Under the pieces are notes generated by a model. The model saw only the letters and a program-made list of their open reading frames with translations, was not told the DNA's origin and ran no database searches. Shown one piece after another: positions 8,942 to 18,991 of a stretch of DNA of 64,000 bases. Both the position numbers and the translations under genes were made by a program. Source of the stretch: Bacteroidia bacterium (GTDB lineage Bacteria; Bacteroidota; Bacteroidia; Flavobacteriales_D; Cryomorphaceae). Numbering within the stretch: the stretch's first letter is position 1; the number at the start of each line of letters is the position of its first letter. The DNA lies in contig JAUICL010000001.1 in assembly GCA_030427905.1 (NCBI GenBank), positions 992,001-1,056,000 on the forward strand, in the 5' to 3' direction.

Positions 8942-10080
8942 AAATAAGCATCGTCTGTGGTCACTATATCCCAAAAATGGGATACCTGGAAGTGCATCTT
9001 TCGCGTGCGCTGAGCCTATTGGGGTATCGCGTTCAGGTGATCACCAGCGATCAGATTCCGCCATATGTGAGTCACCTTTACTCCGAATTCGGAAACCCAC
9101 CAGATGGCGTGGAAGTTCACCGATTAAAAACCAAGTTTAAGCTCGGCCAAATTGTAGTTGCTGATGGCATAAACGGAGCGCTAGAATCATTCGCTCCCGA
9201 CTTGATTATCGCCATTGGTTTGGGAAAGCGATTCCCGAAACCCATTTTCAAAACATGGAAAAACGTAGTGACCTTGTTTGGTGACAACGCATACTCCTAC
9301 AAATCGTTGCAAGGTTTCTCAGGGCTGAAAACCAAGCTTGTGTTTCGGGTTTTGAAGGCTTCTACATACATGGCAGCGGTGAAGCATTCGCAGAATCTGG
9401 TGGCATATACACCTGAGAGCTTTGATGCCGCTGCTCAGATGGTCGGGGGCCGTTTGGGTAACACGCTTAAAAATCAAAGAAGTCAAATCAGTCTAGGATT
9501 TTGGCCTGAAGAGTTTTTCTATGATTCCGCATCAGCGGGGCAGAACGGTCTTGGATGGAGTCGAGATTCGAAGGTAATTATCACAGCTACCCGACTCAAG
9601 CCAGAGAAGGAATTGGAGCGCTTTATACCGGTGTTAAAGTCTCTCCCGACACAGTACAAATGGCTTTTGGTTGGGAGCGGTGAAGATGAGTATGCCCGTT
9701 CGCTTGAAACCAAACTGATCAGCGAGCTTGGGGTAGAGCGATTCCGCATTTTGCCCCATCAAGATCGTACAGAGCTCAATCGACTTTACAATGCGGCTGA
9801 TTTTGCACTCTATACCGTGCCGGCTATTTCAATCTTCGAAGCGCTGGGGACAGGGCTGCCTGCTCTTGCTCCACTTCACAAAGCCTTCGCCCATATTCCA
9901 AATTCGGGCGTGTCATTTATCGAGCTTGCAAAGCCCTACCAGCAAGTGGTTGAGCAAATGGAGCAAGTGGCTTTAAGTGCCGAAGCAAGGGCAAATCGGG
10001 TAGATCAGGCCATTCGATCGTTTTCGTGGATGGAGGTTGCAAGCCAGCTTCTTGAGATCGCAAAAGGCGAAACCAGTTGA
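8938..10080 (+). CDS. GT4 family glycosyltransferase
   Basis: 380 residues. ISIVCGHYIPKMGYLEVHLS at the N-terminus and ITATRLKPEKELERFIPVL, LLVGSGEDEYARSLE and ISIFEALGTGLPALAP in the C-terminal half fit GT4, although the E-x7-E region is less canonical (one glutamate, in ISIFEALGTG). It starts with ATG overlapping the stop of the amidotransferase (ATGA). Donor unknown. Confidence 0.8.
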   Translation: MKISIVCGHYIPKMGYLEVHLSRALSLLGYRVQVITSDQIPPYVSHLYSEFGNPPDGVEVHRLKTKFKLGQIVVADGINGALESFAPDLIIAIGLGKRFPKPIFKTWKNVVTLFGDNAYSYKSLQGFSGLKTKLVFRVLKASTYMAAVKHSQNLVAYTPESFDAAAQMVGGRLGNTLKNQRSQISLGFWPEEFFYDSASAGQNGLGWSRDSKVIITATRLKPEKELERFIPVLKSLPTQYKWLLVGSGEDEYARSLETKLISELGVERFRILPHQDRTELNRLYNAADFALYTVPAISIFEALGTGLPALAPLHKAFAHIPNSGVSFIELAKPYQQVVEQMEQVALSAEARANRVDQAIRSFSWMEVASQLLEIAKGETS

Positions 10081-10173
10081 TAACTCAGTGAGATCGTTGA
10101 AAATTAGACTGGAACTTCCTCCCTTATCCCTTCGTTTGGGCTTTTCTTTGTAAGTCCCCTTAAATCGAGAAGA

Positions 10174-11445
10174 TTGAGCAATAGAGAATGGTTTGAATGG
10201 TTGAAATCCCTGCCTTGGGCATTGAAGTGGTTTCCCCTGCTCATCGTTTTTCGCCCGCTCGTCGATAACTTTTATTTTCTCAAAGAAGTGAGCCCTTTTC
10301 TTTCGCCGCCATACATCGTGGGAGTGATGACGCCGGTGGGAGCACTCATCGGTATTTCCCAATATCGCATGGGAAAATTCTCACCCATCGATAAAGCTTT
10401 TTCATTCTGGGCAGCCATGGTGGTATTGTGCTGCCTATTGTTACTATTCTACGACCCTTTGTCGCTCTTGACCTTTGAGTTTGTACTTAAACTTGCCATG
10501 CCCGTTTATCTCTATTTCTTTCTGCGGGTTTTTATTACGGAGCTAAAAGATCTCCACGGCCTGCTCCAATCCTTTCTTTACGCTGGGGCTTTCATCGCGG
10601 TCTTGTTGATCTACGAAGTGTTTATCAATCCCATAGCCATCCAGGAAAGCCGTGGTCTAGAGCGGATTCAAGCTAGTTTTGGTGATGTGGTGAGTTACGG
10701 GATGTACATCGTTTTCGCGACCATCACAGCCGCCTATTTTTACTTTTCGCGCCAGCATGTTTCCCCACTGAAGGATAGAATGAAGCTGCTTGTCATCGTT
10801 GTGGCACTGGGCTTGCTCGGTATTCTCAATATTCACCACACTGCCACGTATATCGTGTTTGTGAGTTTGGTTGGTCTATTTGTTTTGTTCAACCTTCGCA
10901 CCCAGAATAAAGGGGTTGGGGCCATGCTCATCGTGGTCATTGGTCTTGGGTTGAGCCTCTGGGGAAGTCAATTGATTGAAGAGCGGATCAGCCCGCTTGT
11001 TGAGACCGACCTGGCCGTTTACGCTGGAGAACAAGACACCGACAAACTCCTTCACGGAAGGGTAGGGCGCTGGCGAATGATGCTCGAAATGTTCTCGACC
11101 GAAGCTGTTCCCGTTCAGTTTTTTGGGTTCCCACTCAAGTTTGAATACGTCTATCAATACATCGGTATTGGGTCTCACAACGATTTTGTCCGTATGCTTT
11201 TCGCAACGGGCATCTTTGGCTTGGCCTTCTATCTGATCTTCCTTTTCAGGGTTTTTCAGCGATCTAATTATGTAGGAGTGGCTCAGAAATTCTTGATTCT
11301 GGCGTTGCTCTTTGCACTTTCGTTTTACAGCATCAGCGTTACGCCTACTTATTACGCTCCGTTTATGTATTTCGCAATGGCGATTATAGCCTACGCATCA
11401 CTTCCCGACAACAAACTACAACTATGGAACGGCCGCGCATACTGA
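10174..11445 (+). CDS. O-antigen polymerase/ligase-like membrane protein
   Basis: 423 residues, about 10-12 hydrophobic helices, with a long polar loop around residues 270-320 before SHNDFVRMLFATGIFGLAFY. The polar loop with a conserved H-N-D-F near its end is typical of Wzy polymerases and WaaL ligases (Wzy_C). It would polymerise or ligate the repeat units in the periplasm. The start is TTG at 10,174; no earlier in-frame start is usable and the first helix begins soon after. It overlaps the next gene by 22 bases. Confidence 0.75.
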   Translation: MSNREWFEWLKSLPWALKWFPLLIVFRPLVDNFYFLKEVSPFLSPPYIVGVMTPVGALIGISQYRMGKFSPIDKAFSFWAAMVVLCCLLLLFYDPLSLLTFEFVLKLAMPVYLYFFLRVFITELKDLHGLLQSFLYAGAFIAVLLIYEVFINPIAIQESRGLERIQASFGDVVSYGMYIVFATITAAYFYFSRQHVSPLKDRMKLLVIVVALGLLGILNIHHTATYIVFVSLVGLFVLFNLRTQNKGVGAMLIVVIGLGLSLWGSQLIEERISPLVETDLAVYAGEQDTDKLLHGRVGRWRMMLEMFSTEAVPVQFFGFPLKFEYVYQYIGIGSHNDFVRMLFATGIFGLAFYLIFLFRVFQRSNYVGVAQKFLILALLFALSFYSISVTPTYYAPFMYFAMAIIAYASLPDNKLQLWNGRAY

Positions 11446-12533
11446 TTTTAGGAAAGTTGCCGCCGCCTTTGATGGGACCGGCAATAGCTACGAAGATTAT
11501 TTTGGAATCTTCGCTGAATGATGATTTTGATCTTCATCATTTCGATACGCGGATTAATGATTCGGTGGCTGACATGGGCACTTTCAAGATGTCGAAGTTG
11601 ACTGCGGTCCGGAAGAAGTATAGGGACTTTAAGCATAAGTTGAAGGAGGTGAAGCCAGAGCTTGTTCTTATTCCAATTAGCCAGACTACGACGGGGTTTT
11701 TCAAGGATTTACCCTTTATCCGAATGGCAGCTAAATCAGGAGCCAAAGTGCTGGTTCAGTTGCGTGGTAGCGCCTTTGGGGAATGGTTTGATGGGCTGAG
11801 CCCCATTGTTTCCAAGCAAGTGAGAAAGGGCTTGGCTAAGACGGATGGAGTTATTGTGCTGGGTGAAAATCTGCGGTACATCTTTGAGCAGTTCTATGCG
11901 CCAAGCCGAATTTTCGTAGTGCCCAACGGTGGCGATTATCAGTTTCCATCCCGGAAGTCAAAAGGCATTCAAGTGACATATTTAGCCAATTATCTTCCAG
12001 GGAAGGCCATTTACGAAGTGTTGGAAGCTATGGCAATTCTCAAAGAGAAGTGCTTGTCGGAGTTCCGGTTTGAAGCCTATGGGAGCTGGGATAGCGAAGA
12101 TTACAAACAGGCTTGTTCTGCCCTGATCGCCAAACACGAGTTGGATCATTGTCGCTTGAATGGCTCGGTGTATGGCGACGAGAAATGGCAGGTTTTGGCT
12201 GATTCGGATGTTTTCGTTTTTACGCCTAAGCACCCCGAAGGGCACCCTTGGAGCCTTGTGGAAGCCTCTGCCGCGGGCCTGGCTATTGTGTCGACCGATC
12301 GCGGTGCCATCAGGCAAAATGTGAAGCATGGGGAGAACGGGTTTTTACTCGATGATCCTGCGCCAGAGCAGATTGCTTCTTGCTTGGAAAAGTTGATCCG
12401 CGACGAGAATCTTCGGGAGTCAATGGGACGGGCTTCAAGATCACTTCACGAATCGGCATTCACATCTAAAAAAATGGTTGAAAACCTAGGGCGGGTTTTC
12501 GAAAAAACGCTTGCGAAAGAATGTGCGGAATAG
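11424..12533 (+). CDS. GT4 family glycosyltransferase
   Basis: 369 residues. RILILGKLPPPLMGPAIATK is the glycine-rich N-terminal acceptor loop seen in many GT4 enzymes; FVFTPKHPEGHPWSLVEASA and LAIVSTDRGAIRQNVKHGEN form the donor site with E-x7-E. It begins inside the polymerase gene and overlaps the following amidotransferase by 13 bases. Donor and acceptor unknown. Confidence 0.85.
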   Translation: MERPRILILGKLPPPLMGPAIATKIILESSLNDDFDLHHFDTRINDSVADMGTFKMSKLTAVRKKYRDFKHKLKEVKPELVLIPISQTTTGFFKDLPFIRMAAKSGAKVLVQLRGSAFGEWFDGLSPIVSKQVRKGLAKTDGVIVLGENLRYIFEQFYAPSRIFVVPNGGDYQFPSRKSKGIQVTYLANYLPGKAIYEVLEAMAILKEKCLSEFRFEAYGSWDSEDYKQACSALIAKHELDHCRLNGSVYGDEKWQVLADSDVFVFTPKHPEGHPWSLVEASAAGLAIVSTDRGAIRQNVKHGENGFLLDDPAPEQIASCLEKLIRDENLRESMGRASRSLHESAFTSKKMVENLGRVFEKTLAKECAE

Positions 12534-14374
12534 TTGGATATGTGAGCAAGGGCGGGCAAATGCTCGAGATTCGACCAGCCATGGAGTCTATCAACCACCG
12601 TGGTCCTGATCGGGGCGATTTTGTGGAAGAGCAAGGAGAAAATTGGCGTGCAGTGCTAGGCCATCAGCGCCTGAGCATCATCGATCTGAGCGAAGGTGGA
12701 AACCAGCCCATGACCATCGGTGATGTGACGATGGTTTTCAACGGAGAAGTCTATAATTTTCGGGAGCTTCGGGAAAAGCACTTCGGTGGTGAGACCTTCA
12801 ATTCCAATTCCGATACGGAAGTGGTTTTGCGACTATATCGCAAGCTTGGAATCGACTTTGTTCACGAGCTGAACGGAGATTTTGCAATTGCCATTTTGGA
12901 TCGCAAGGAAGGCGAGCTTTTGTTGGTCCGAGACCGTTTGGGCATCAAACCATTGTACGTTTATTCGAATGATGATGAGCTGGCTTTTGGGAGTGAGATC
13001 AAAGTTTTTAGGGAAGGTGGGATCAATTTAAAACTCGATGAGACAGCGATTAGTCCTTACCTCGTGTTTAAATACACGCCGGGCAATGCTACGATGTTTC
13101 GCAATGTGGAGCGACTTGAGCCTGGCTCAATTTTACGAGTGGATCTCAATACCAAAAATGTCACTCGGCAAAAGTTTTGGGACATTCGCGAAAAGCGAAA
13201 AGTCTTTACAGGTTCTTATGCAGAAGCTAAAACTCAGCTACGCGAGTTGGTTGAAAAGGCTGTGAAACGCCGTCTGGTCGCTGATGTTCCCATCGCCAAT
13301 TACCTGTCAGGCGGGCTCGATAGTACCATCATTGCCTCCTACCTAAAAGGGCAAGATCACCTGCACTACTGCGCCGTGAAATCAGAAAAAGATTTGAAGG
13401 CCGAGGGAACCAGTTCCGATGGTCGCTTTGCAAAGATGCTCGCGGAAGAATGGGGATTGAATCTCGAAGAAATTCCCATTGGACTGGATGAATTGAATGA
13501 AAACCAGATCGAATCTGCCGTTCATTCATGCGACGACTTGATCGCTGACGGATCCATTATTCCCGCTATGCTGATCGCTCAAGAAGCTGGCAAAGAGCAT
13601 AGAGTGGTGCTAAGTGGAATGGGTGCCGATGAGCTCTTTTTTGGGTACAACGGTCACTACTTACTTCGGCTTACCCAAATGGCGGGTCGGGTTCCTGCCT
13701 TGAAAAAGGCGATTACACCGATGCTCCAGAAAGTAGATGCAGGAAAAGGCCCTTTCAAAGCCTACCGGCGATACCTCCAGAAATGGGGGAACAATTTAGG
13801 GAAGCCCTTCGAAGCTGGCCGATACTCGGTAGTAGGTGATGTGGATTCGGCTCTCAGTATTCATCAAAATCGTGGTGAAGCATTCGATGTTTATCGAGGC
13901 TATTTCGAGCGAGATGGCGATCTATTTGATCAAGTTTTCGAGTTTGAACTGGAGAATTTTCTCGTTAAGAATCTTCACTACCTCGATCGGTCTTCTATGG
14001 CATACGGCCTTGAAAGTCGGGTGCCTTTTCTAGATCATGAAGTGGTGGAGTTTGCCGCAGGACTTCCATCGGAGTATAAACTCGACTGGAAGATGAAGTC
14101 GAAGAAAATTCTCAAAGATGCCTATGCCGATGTCGTTCCCGATTACGTGACGAAGCGCCGAAAAGCGGGCTTTGGCATGCCACTTCGATCGCTTCTTTCC
14201 AATCAAAGCGTTCTAGACAAATTACTTCCACTCGATTTCCTCTCGGGATTTGAAGGGTTTGATATGGATGAAATCAGACGAATTATCGCTGCGCATCAAT
14301 CCGGAAAACAGGATCAGTCTGCCTTGATCTACGCCTTGATTTCCTTTCGGTTCTGGCATCAAAAGTTCTTCTAG
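12521..14374 (+). CDS. Asparagine synthase-like glutamine amidotransferase
   Basis: 617 residues. MCGIVGYV gives the Cys2 glutaminase nucleophile, with NHRGPDRGD, GHQRLSIIDLSEG and FNGEVYNF; YLSGGLDSTIIASY is the ATP-PPi loop. It is clearly a second member of the AsnB family in the same operon, diverged from the copy at 7,046, so the two probably amidate different substrates. It is the last gene before a 112-base gap with a hairpin. Confidence 0.85.
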   Translation: MCGIVGYVSKGGQMLEIRPAMESINHRGPDRGDFVEEQGENWRAVLGHQRLSIIDLSEGGNQPMTIGDVTMVFNGEVYNFRELREKHFGGETFNSNSDTEVVLRLYRKLGIDFVHELNGDFAIAILDRKEGELLLVRDRLGIKPLYVYSNDDELAFGSEIKVFREGGINLKLDETAISPYLVFKYTPGNATMFRNVERLEPGSILRVDLNTKNVTRQKFWDIREKRKVFTGSYAEAKTQLRELVEKAVKRRLVADVPIANYLSGGLDSTIIASYLKGQDHLHYCAVKSEKDLKAEGTSSDGRFAKMLAEEWGLNLEEIPIGLDELNENQIESAVHSCDDLIADGSIIPAMLIAQEAGKEHRVVLSGMGADELFFGYNGHYLLRLTQMAGRVPALKKAITPMLQKVDAGKGPFKAYRRYLQKWGNNLGKPFEAGRYSVVGDVDSALSIHQNRGEAFDVYRGYFERDGDLFDQVFEFELENFLVKNLHYLDRSSMAYGLESRVPFLDHEVVEFAAGLPSEYKLDWKMKSKKILKDAYADVVPDYVTKRRKAGFGMPLRSLLSNQSVLDKLLPLDFLSGFEGFDMDEIRRIIAAHQSGKQDQSALIYALISFRFWHQKFF

Positions 14375-14412
14375 ATCACCACATTCAATTTATTTATACC
14401 TGTTGATAAAAA

Positions 14413-14438
14413 GGTGCGGATTTAGACCAATCTGCACC
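14413..14438. other. Hairpin between two polysaccharide sub-operons
   Basis: GGTGCGGATT and AATCTGCACC form a 10 bp stem with one mismatch around a 6-base loop. It lies 38 bases after the amidotransferase stop. No T-run follows, so it is not a classical intrinsic terminator; it may attenuate read-through or protect the mRNA end. Confidence 0.5.
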
Positions 14439-14458
14439 GAGATTCTTAGGTGACTCTT

Positions 14459-14466
14459 TAACTTTG
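14459..14466 (+). promoter_or_regulatory. Possible -7 element (TAACTTTG)
   Basis: TAACTTTG matches the Bacteroidota -7 consensus TAnnTTTG and sits 20 bases before the TTG start of the oxidoreductase gene. I see no good TTTG at the expected -33 distance, so the call is weak. It would give the 14,487-18,899 genes their own transcript. Confidence 0.35.
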
Positions 14467-14486
14467 AAAAGGAAAATTATTGCCCC

Positions 14487-16628
14487 TTGGAACAACTTTT
14501 ACAAAGCCTGAAACACGGCGAAATGGAGATTGTCGACCTTCCCAATCCAAGTCCCGGGAAGGGCGAATTGCTCATCAGAACGCACTTTTCAGCGATCAGC
14601 ACTGGTACCGAAGGAAAAACGGTTTCTGATGCCCGGAAGGGATACATCGCCAAAGCGCAAGCGCGTAAGGAAGAAGTGAGCAAAGTGATCAAAGCCGCCA
14701 AAACACACGGTCTTACGGATACCTATAAAATGGTAATGAATAAGCTCGAAGCCCTGCAGCCACTTGGCTACAGTGCAGCTGGCGAAGTGATAGCCATGGG
14801 TTCGGGAGTGGAAGGATTTGAGATCGGAGATCATGTGGCTTGTGGTGGGGCGACAGCTTCGCATGGCGAGCTTATGGTCATTCCAAAAAACCTTTGTGTA
14901 AAGGTCGAAAAGGGAACAGCACTAGATCAGGCAGCTTTCACAACCATTGGTGCCATTGCGATGCAAGGCATCAGAAGAGCGGGACTTGGCCTTGGCGAAA
15001 ATTGCGTGGTGATCGGGCTTGGCTTGATCGGTCAATTGAGCATTCGCTTATTGCGAGCGGCTGGGGTCAGAGCCTACGGTGTTGACTTGAAGCAGGAATT
15101 GGTCGATCAAGCGATCATTTCTGGTGCTGAAGGGGCGGCCCATCGTCAAGACGAGCAGATAGAAGATAAAATCAAGGCCTTTTCTGGCGGACAAGATGTT
15201 GATGCGGTTATCATTACGGCGGCCACATCTTCAACCGATCCAGTAGAGCTGGCTGGGCGAATTTGCCGCGTGCACGGAAAAGTGGTTGTGGTTGGGAATG
15301 TCCCTACGGGATTTAGCCGTAAGGCCTACTACCGAAAAGAGCTCGATTTGCTAATGAGCACATCTTATGGGCCGGGTCGATACGACAGGCATTACGAAGA
15401 AAAAGGACTCGACTACCCAATAGGGCAAGTGCGTTGGACCGAAAACCGCAATATGCAAGCTTTTGCGGCACTTTTGTCGAATGGTAGCCTGGATATCTCG
15501 GATTTGATCACGCACCGATTTCCATTTCCTTCGGCCAAAGAAGCCTTCGATACAGTGGTAGATCAGTCCATCTCTAAGATGGGCGTGATCTTGACTTACG
15601 ACACTGAAAAAGCCTTGTCGAACGGAGCGATTCATTTCAACCATACGGCACAGAAAGGTGACCGCGTGTCGGTAATTGGTGCCGGTTCATTCGCTTCTAA
15701 CTTCCTTCTTCCCACATTGAAAGAAGAGTTGACACTGGCTGGGGTGGTTACGGCAAGACCGCACACCGCCGAGAATGCCAAGCGAAAGTTTGGGTTTGAA
15801 CGAGCTTTCGCCAATTCCGCGGAACTGCTCTCTGATCCATCGTCCAGTGCGGTGGTGATTGCTACGCGCCACGATTCACATGCTAGTTTGGCCATCGAAG
15901 CTTTGAAAAAAGGTAAGCGCGTTTTCCTCGAGAAACCGCTTTGCTTGAATTGGTCAGAGTTGGAAGCCATCGAGAGCCAACTGCGGGAGCCAGGATGTCC
16001 CGAGTTGATGGTAGGGTTCAATCGGCGGTTTGCTCCGCATGTGCAAGCTGTTTATGAAAAGTTTAACGGCCTTCCCGTGGCCATCCAATATCGGGTCAAC
16101 GCAGGTGCGCAGCCCGCAGATCACTGGGTTCACGATCCCGAAATAGGTGGTGGACGCATAGTCGGCGAAGCGTGTCACTTTATTGATCTCTGTATTTTCT
16201 TATCGAGAAGCCGGGTAGTATCGGTGAGTGCGAAAGCCTTGCCAGACCACAACGGGCAAAATGACACCATGATCGCATCCCTTCACTTCGAAAACGGTAG
16301 CATTGCTAATATCTCCTATTTCAGCAATGGAAATCCGAAGATGCCGAAGGAGTATTTGGAGATTTTCTCGGGAGGTGTGTCGGCAGTGATTGATGACTTC
16401 AAGAGTCTGGAGATTTTTGGTGCAGCTGAAAAGACAAAGTCCGGAAAGCAAGACAAAGGTCATGCGGCAGAGATTGCGGCCTTTGGGGCTGCGCTCAAAA
16501 CGGGAGCACCTTTGCCGATTCGTGTGGACGAAGTACTTCACTCCACTCGAGTGACTTTTGCAATCATAGATTCGATTAAGATGGGGGGCGAATTGGTCAA
16601 AATGGAAGAGGTAGATGGACGTAAGTGA
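14487..16628 (+). CDS. Two-domain oxidoreductase (zinc-type MDR plus Gfo/Idh/MocA)
   Basis: 713 residues. The first ~370 residues are a medium-chain dehydrogenase with the Rossmann motif VVIGLGLIGQL; the second part (about 390-713) is a Gfo/Idh/MocA-type NAD(P)-dependent sugar dehydrogenase with VSVIGAGSFASNFLLPTL and VFLEKPLCL (the EKP motif). This fusion is a known family in polysaccharide loci, often beside heparinase-like genes. It probably oxidises or epimerises a nucleotide sugar. The start is TTG at 14,487; the end overlaps the next gene by 14 bases. Confidence 0.8.
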   Translation: MEQLLQSLKHGEMEIVDLPNPSPGKGELLIRTHFSAISTGTEGKTVSDARKGYIAKAQARKEEVSKVIKAAKTHGLTDTYKMVMNKLEALQPLGYSAAGEVIAMGSGVEGFEIGDHVACGGATASHGELMVIPKNLCVKVEKGTALDQAAFTTIGAIAMQGIRRAGLGLGENCVVIGLGLIGQLSIRLLRAAGVRAYGVDLKQELVDQAIISGAEGAAHRQDEQIEDKIKAFSGGQDVDAVIITAATSSTDPVELAGRICRVHGKVVVVGNVPTGFSRKAYYRKELDLLMSTSYGPGRYDRHYEEKGLDYPIGQVRWTENRNMQAFAALLSNGSLDISDLITHRFPFPSAKEAFDTVVDQSISKMGVILTYDTEKALSNGAIHFNHTAQKGDRVSVIGAGSFASNFLLPTLKEELTLAGVVTARPHTAENAKRKFGFERAFANSAELLSDPSSSAVVIATRHDSHASLAIEALKKGKRVFLEKPLCLNWSELEAIESQLREPGCPELMVGFNRRFAPHVQAVYEKFNGLPVAIQYRVNAGAQPADHWVHDPEIGGGRIVGEACHFIDLCIFLSRSRVVSVSAKALPDHNGQNDTMIASLHFENGSIANISYFSNGNPKMPKEYLEIFSGGVSAVIDDFKSLEIFGAAEKTKSGKQDKGHAAEIAAFGAALKTGAPLPIRVDEVLHSTRVTFAIIDSIKMGGELVKMEEVDGRK

Positions 16629-17850
16629 GAATGAACTCATCAAGTGGAAGAAATCACTTCGGTTTCTCGATCAGTATGTTTCAAAACGCCAGTACAAGGG
16701 ATATGATCCCTACGATATTTTATTGAGCAAGATTCCCTTTCGGAAGATGGGGAAATGGCCGCCGATTATCGCCATTCAAATCTTTAAGCGGTTTCCGCTT
16801 AATATCCGCAAATTGCTGGGCGTGCCCCGCCAGTGGAATGCAAAGGGCTTGGGGCTATTCCTTCGAGGATACAGCTACATGCCGCCCACTGCCGAAAACA
16901 AGCGGAAATGCGAGTGGCTATTCGACAAGCTCATGGAGCTCCGAACCAAAGACGCCCCAGGTTTGTGTTGGGGATACCCATTCCCATGGGCAAGTCCGGA
17001 GAAATACCTTCCGCCGGGATCACCTACATCGGTGGTGAGCGGATTCGTTTCGCAGGGTATTTACGCCTACTACAAGGCCTACGGCGACCCAAGAGCGCTC
17101 AAGGCTATGGAAGATATTTGCTTGTTTTTGGAAGAAGCCCTTCACCACACCAATGAAGAAGGATTGTACGCCATAAGCTACAGCACGGTCAAGCCCGATT
17201 TTTGTTACAACGCATCCTTACTAGCCGCACAAACCTTTGCGCTAACGAGCGAGTTGAACGGAAATTCAGCCTATGCACAGATGGCTAAGGACGCCCTAGA
17301 AACGGTGTTGAAACGTCAGCGGAGCGACGGGAGCTGGAATTACAGCGAAAATCTTGAAACGGGCAAGCAGCGAGTTCAAATCGACTTTCATCAGGGGTTT
17401 GTGCTCGATTCTATACTCTCCATCGCCGATGCCATCGACTACCACACCCCTGAAGTGGAGAAGGCACTTCAGGATGGTTTTGAGTTTTATCGCGACTTTC
17501 AATTTACCTACGAAGGAAGGGCGAAGTGGAGACTGCCGGGTAATTTTCCTGCCGATATTCACCACCAAGCGCAAGGCGTGCTGACTTCGCTTCGGTACGG
17601 GGCGTACAGCGGTAGCAAAAGAGCCGAAGAGCTTGCCAAGATGGTGATGAACTACACCTTAGATCATTTTCAAGATGGCAGGGGGTATTTCTACTACCGC
17701 AAGCACAAGTACTTTACCGATCGTACCACCTACATGCGCTGGGGTAATGCCTGGATGTTTTTGGCGCTAGCCGAGGGTATCCGAGATGTGGAAGCCGCGA
17801 ACAGCGGGCAGAAAGATCGATTCACCAAGCGCGCATTCTCTTACGCTTAA
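16615..17850 (+). CDS. Alpha/alpha-barrel protein of polysaccharide locus
   Basis: 411 residues, no signal peptide. Repeated helical hairpins with Gly/Ala-rich turns and motifs such as LKRQRSDGSWNYSE and DFHQGFVLDSIL suggest an (alpha/alpha)6 toroid like those of six-hairpin glycosidases, terpenoid cyclases or glucuronyl epimerases. I cannot assign the reaction. Overlaps at both ends (14 bases upstream, TAATG downstream) tie it to the oxidoreductase and DUF354 genes, so it probably acts on the same sugar or intermediate in the cytoplasm. Confidence 0.6.
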   Translation: MDVSENELIKWKKSLRFLDQYVSKRQYKGYDPYDILLSKIPFRKMGKWPPIIAIQIFKRFPLNIRKLLGVPRQWNAKGLGLFLRGYSYMPPTAENKRKCEWLFDKLMELRTKDAPGLCWGYPFPWASPEKYLPPGSPTSVVSGFVSQGIYAYYKAYGDPRALKAMEDICLFLEEALHHTNEEGLYAISYSTVKPDFCYNASLLAAQTFALTSELNGNSAYAQMAKDALETVLKRQRSDGSWNYSENLETGKQRVQIDFHQGFVLDSILSIADAIDYHTPEVEKALQDGFEFYRDFQFTYEGRAKWRLPGNFPADIHHQAQGVLTSLRYGAYSGSKRAEELAKMVMNYTLDHFQDGRGYFYYRKHKYFTDRTTYMRWGNAWMFLALAEGIRDVEAANSGQKDRFTKRAFSYA

Positions 17851-18899
17851 TGGGAAGGTTCTTGTTTTATATGGGGCATCCCGCCCACTTTCACAATGTG
17901 AAACACGTGATCGATGAACTTGAAAAGGAAGGCCATGAAGTGTTGGTCGTTGCGCGGGCCAAGGACGTTTTGTTTTCGCTTCTGGAAGGACAAAGTTGGA
18001 ATGTTGTCAAATTGAGTGAGCGAAGTGGAAAAGGAAAGCTATCCTTGATTTTTTCCGTTTTGCAGCGCGAGTGGAAAATGCTCCGAATAGCTATGAAGTG
18101 GAAGCCCACCTGTATGGCTGGAACCGATTTGGTCATTACGCACATCGGTAAGCTACTTCGAATTCCTTCGGTGATAATAAACGAGGACGATAGCGCCGCG
18201 GTGCCGATGATGGCTAAGCTCGCATTTCCTTATTGCACAGCTATTTTGGCGCCCAATTGCTGCGATCAATCTCCCGCCAACAACAAGAAAATAGGGTATG
18301 ATGGCTACCACGAGCTGGCCTATCTTCACCCCGATTACTTCACCCCGAATAGGGAATTGCTACCCGAGCCTGTGCGTTCCGCTGCATCGTACTTTGTGTT
18401 GCGGTTTGCATCTCTCCACGCCCACCACGATGATGGGCGGAAGGGGATAGACGATGGATTGGCCAAGGAGCTTATCGATATTCTCGAGCCACATGGCCAG
18501 GTATTCATCACCAGCGAAAGACCCTTTTCGCCCGAGCTCGAACCCTACCGACTTCCAGTTCATCCACGCGATATGCATCAGGTGATGGCTCACGCCAAAA
18601 TGTACATCGGCGATTCGCAAACTATGGCAGCCGAAGCAGCTGTTCTTGGAGTCCCATCGATCCGATTTAACGACTTTGTTGGTGAATTAAATTATTTGGA
18701 AGAGTTAGAAAAACGTTTTGAGCTCACCAAAGGGATCAGAACCGATCAGGGCCGTGAATTTGTTCAACTAGTTCAAAAATGGGTTGAACTAAAAGGGATA
18801 AACGACGAATGGAAAAGACGTCAAAAAATCATGCTGGATGAGACGATTTCAGTCACGCCATTTTGGGTAGAAACGCTTGTGAAAATGGGCGGTTCGTAG
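17850..18899 (+). CDS. DUF354 family GT-B-like protein
   Basis: 349 residues. The N-terminus FLFYMGHPAHFHNVKHVIDE and the C-terminal YIGDSQTMAAEAAVLGVPSI are characteristic of DUF354, a family with the UDP-GlcNAc 2-epimerase/GT-B fold. It may be a glycosyltransferase or epimerase acting with the two genes before it. The ATG overlaps the upstream TAA (TAATG). Reaction uncertain. Confidence 0.78.
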   Translation: MGRFLFYMGHPAHFHNVKHVIDELEKEGHEVLVVARAKDVLFSLLEGQSWNVVKLSERSGKGKLSLIFSVLQREWKMLRIAMKWKPTCMAGTDLVITHIGKLLRIPSVIINEDDSAAVPMMAKLAFPYCTAILAPNCCDQSPANNKKIGYDGYHELAYLHPDYFTPNRELLPEPVRSAASYFVLRFASLHAHHDDGRKGIDDGLAKELIDILEPHGQVFITSERPFSPELEPYRLPVHPRDMHQVMAHAKMYIGDSQTMAAEAAVLGVPSIRFNDFVGELNYLEELEKRFELTKGIRTDQGREFVQLVQKWVELKGINDEWKRRQKIMLDETISVTPFWVETLVKMGGS

Positions 18900-18991
18900 C
18901 GTTAACTTCTTTGTTTAAAACTATTACCAGCAGGCACTTAAGGGGTTAGTAGCACCTTTATTTTTATAACGTATCCCCTTAATGCAAAGAC

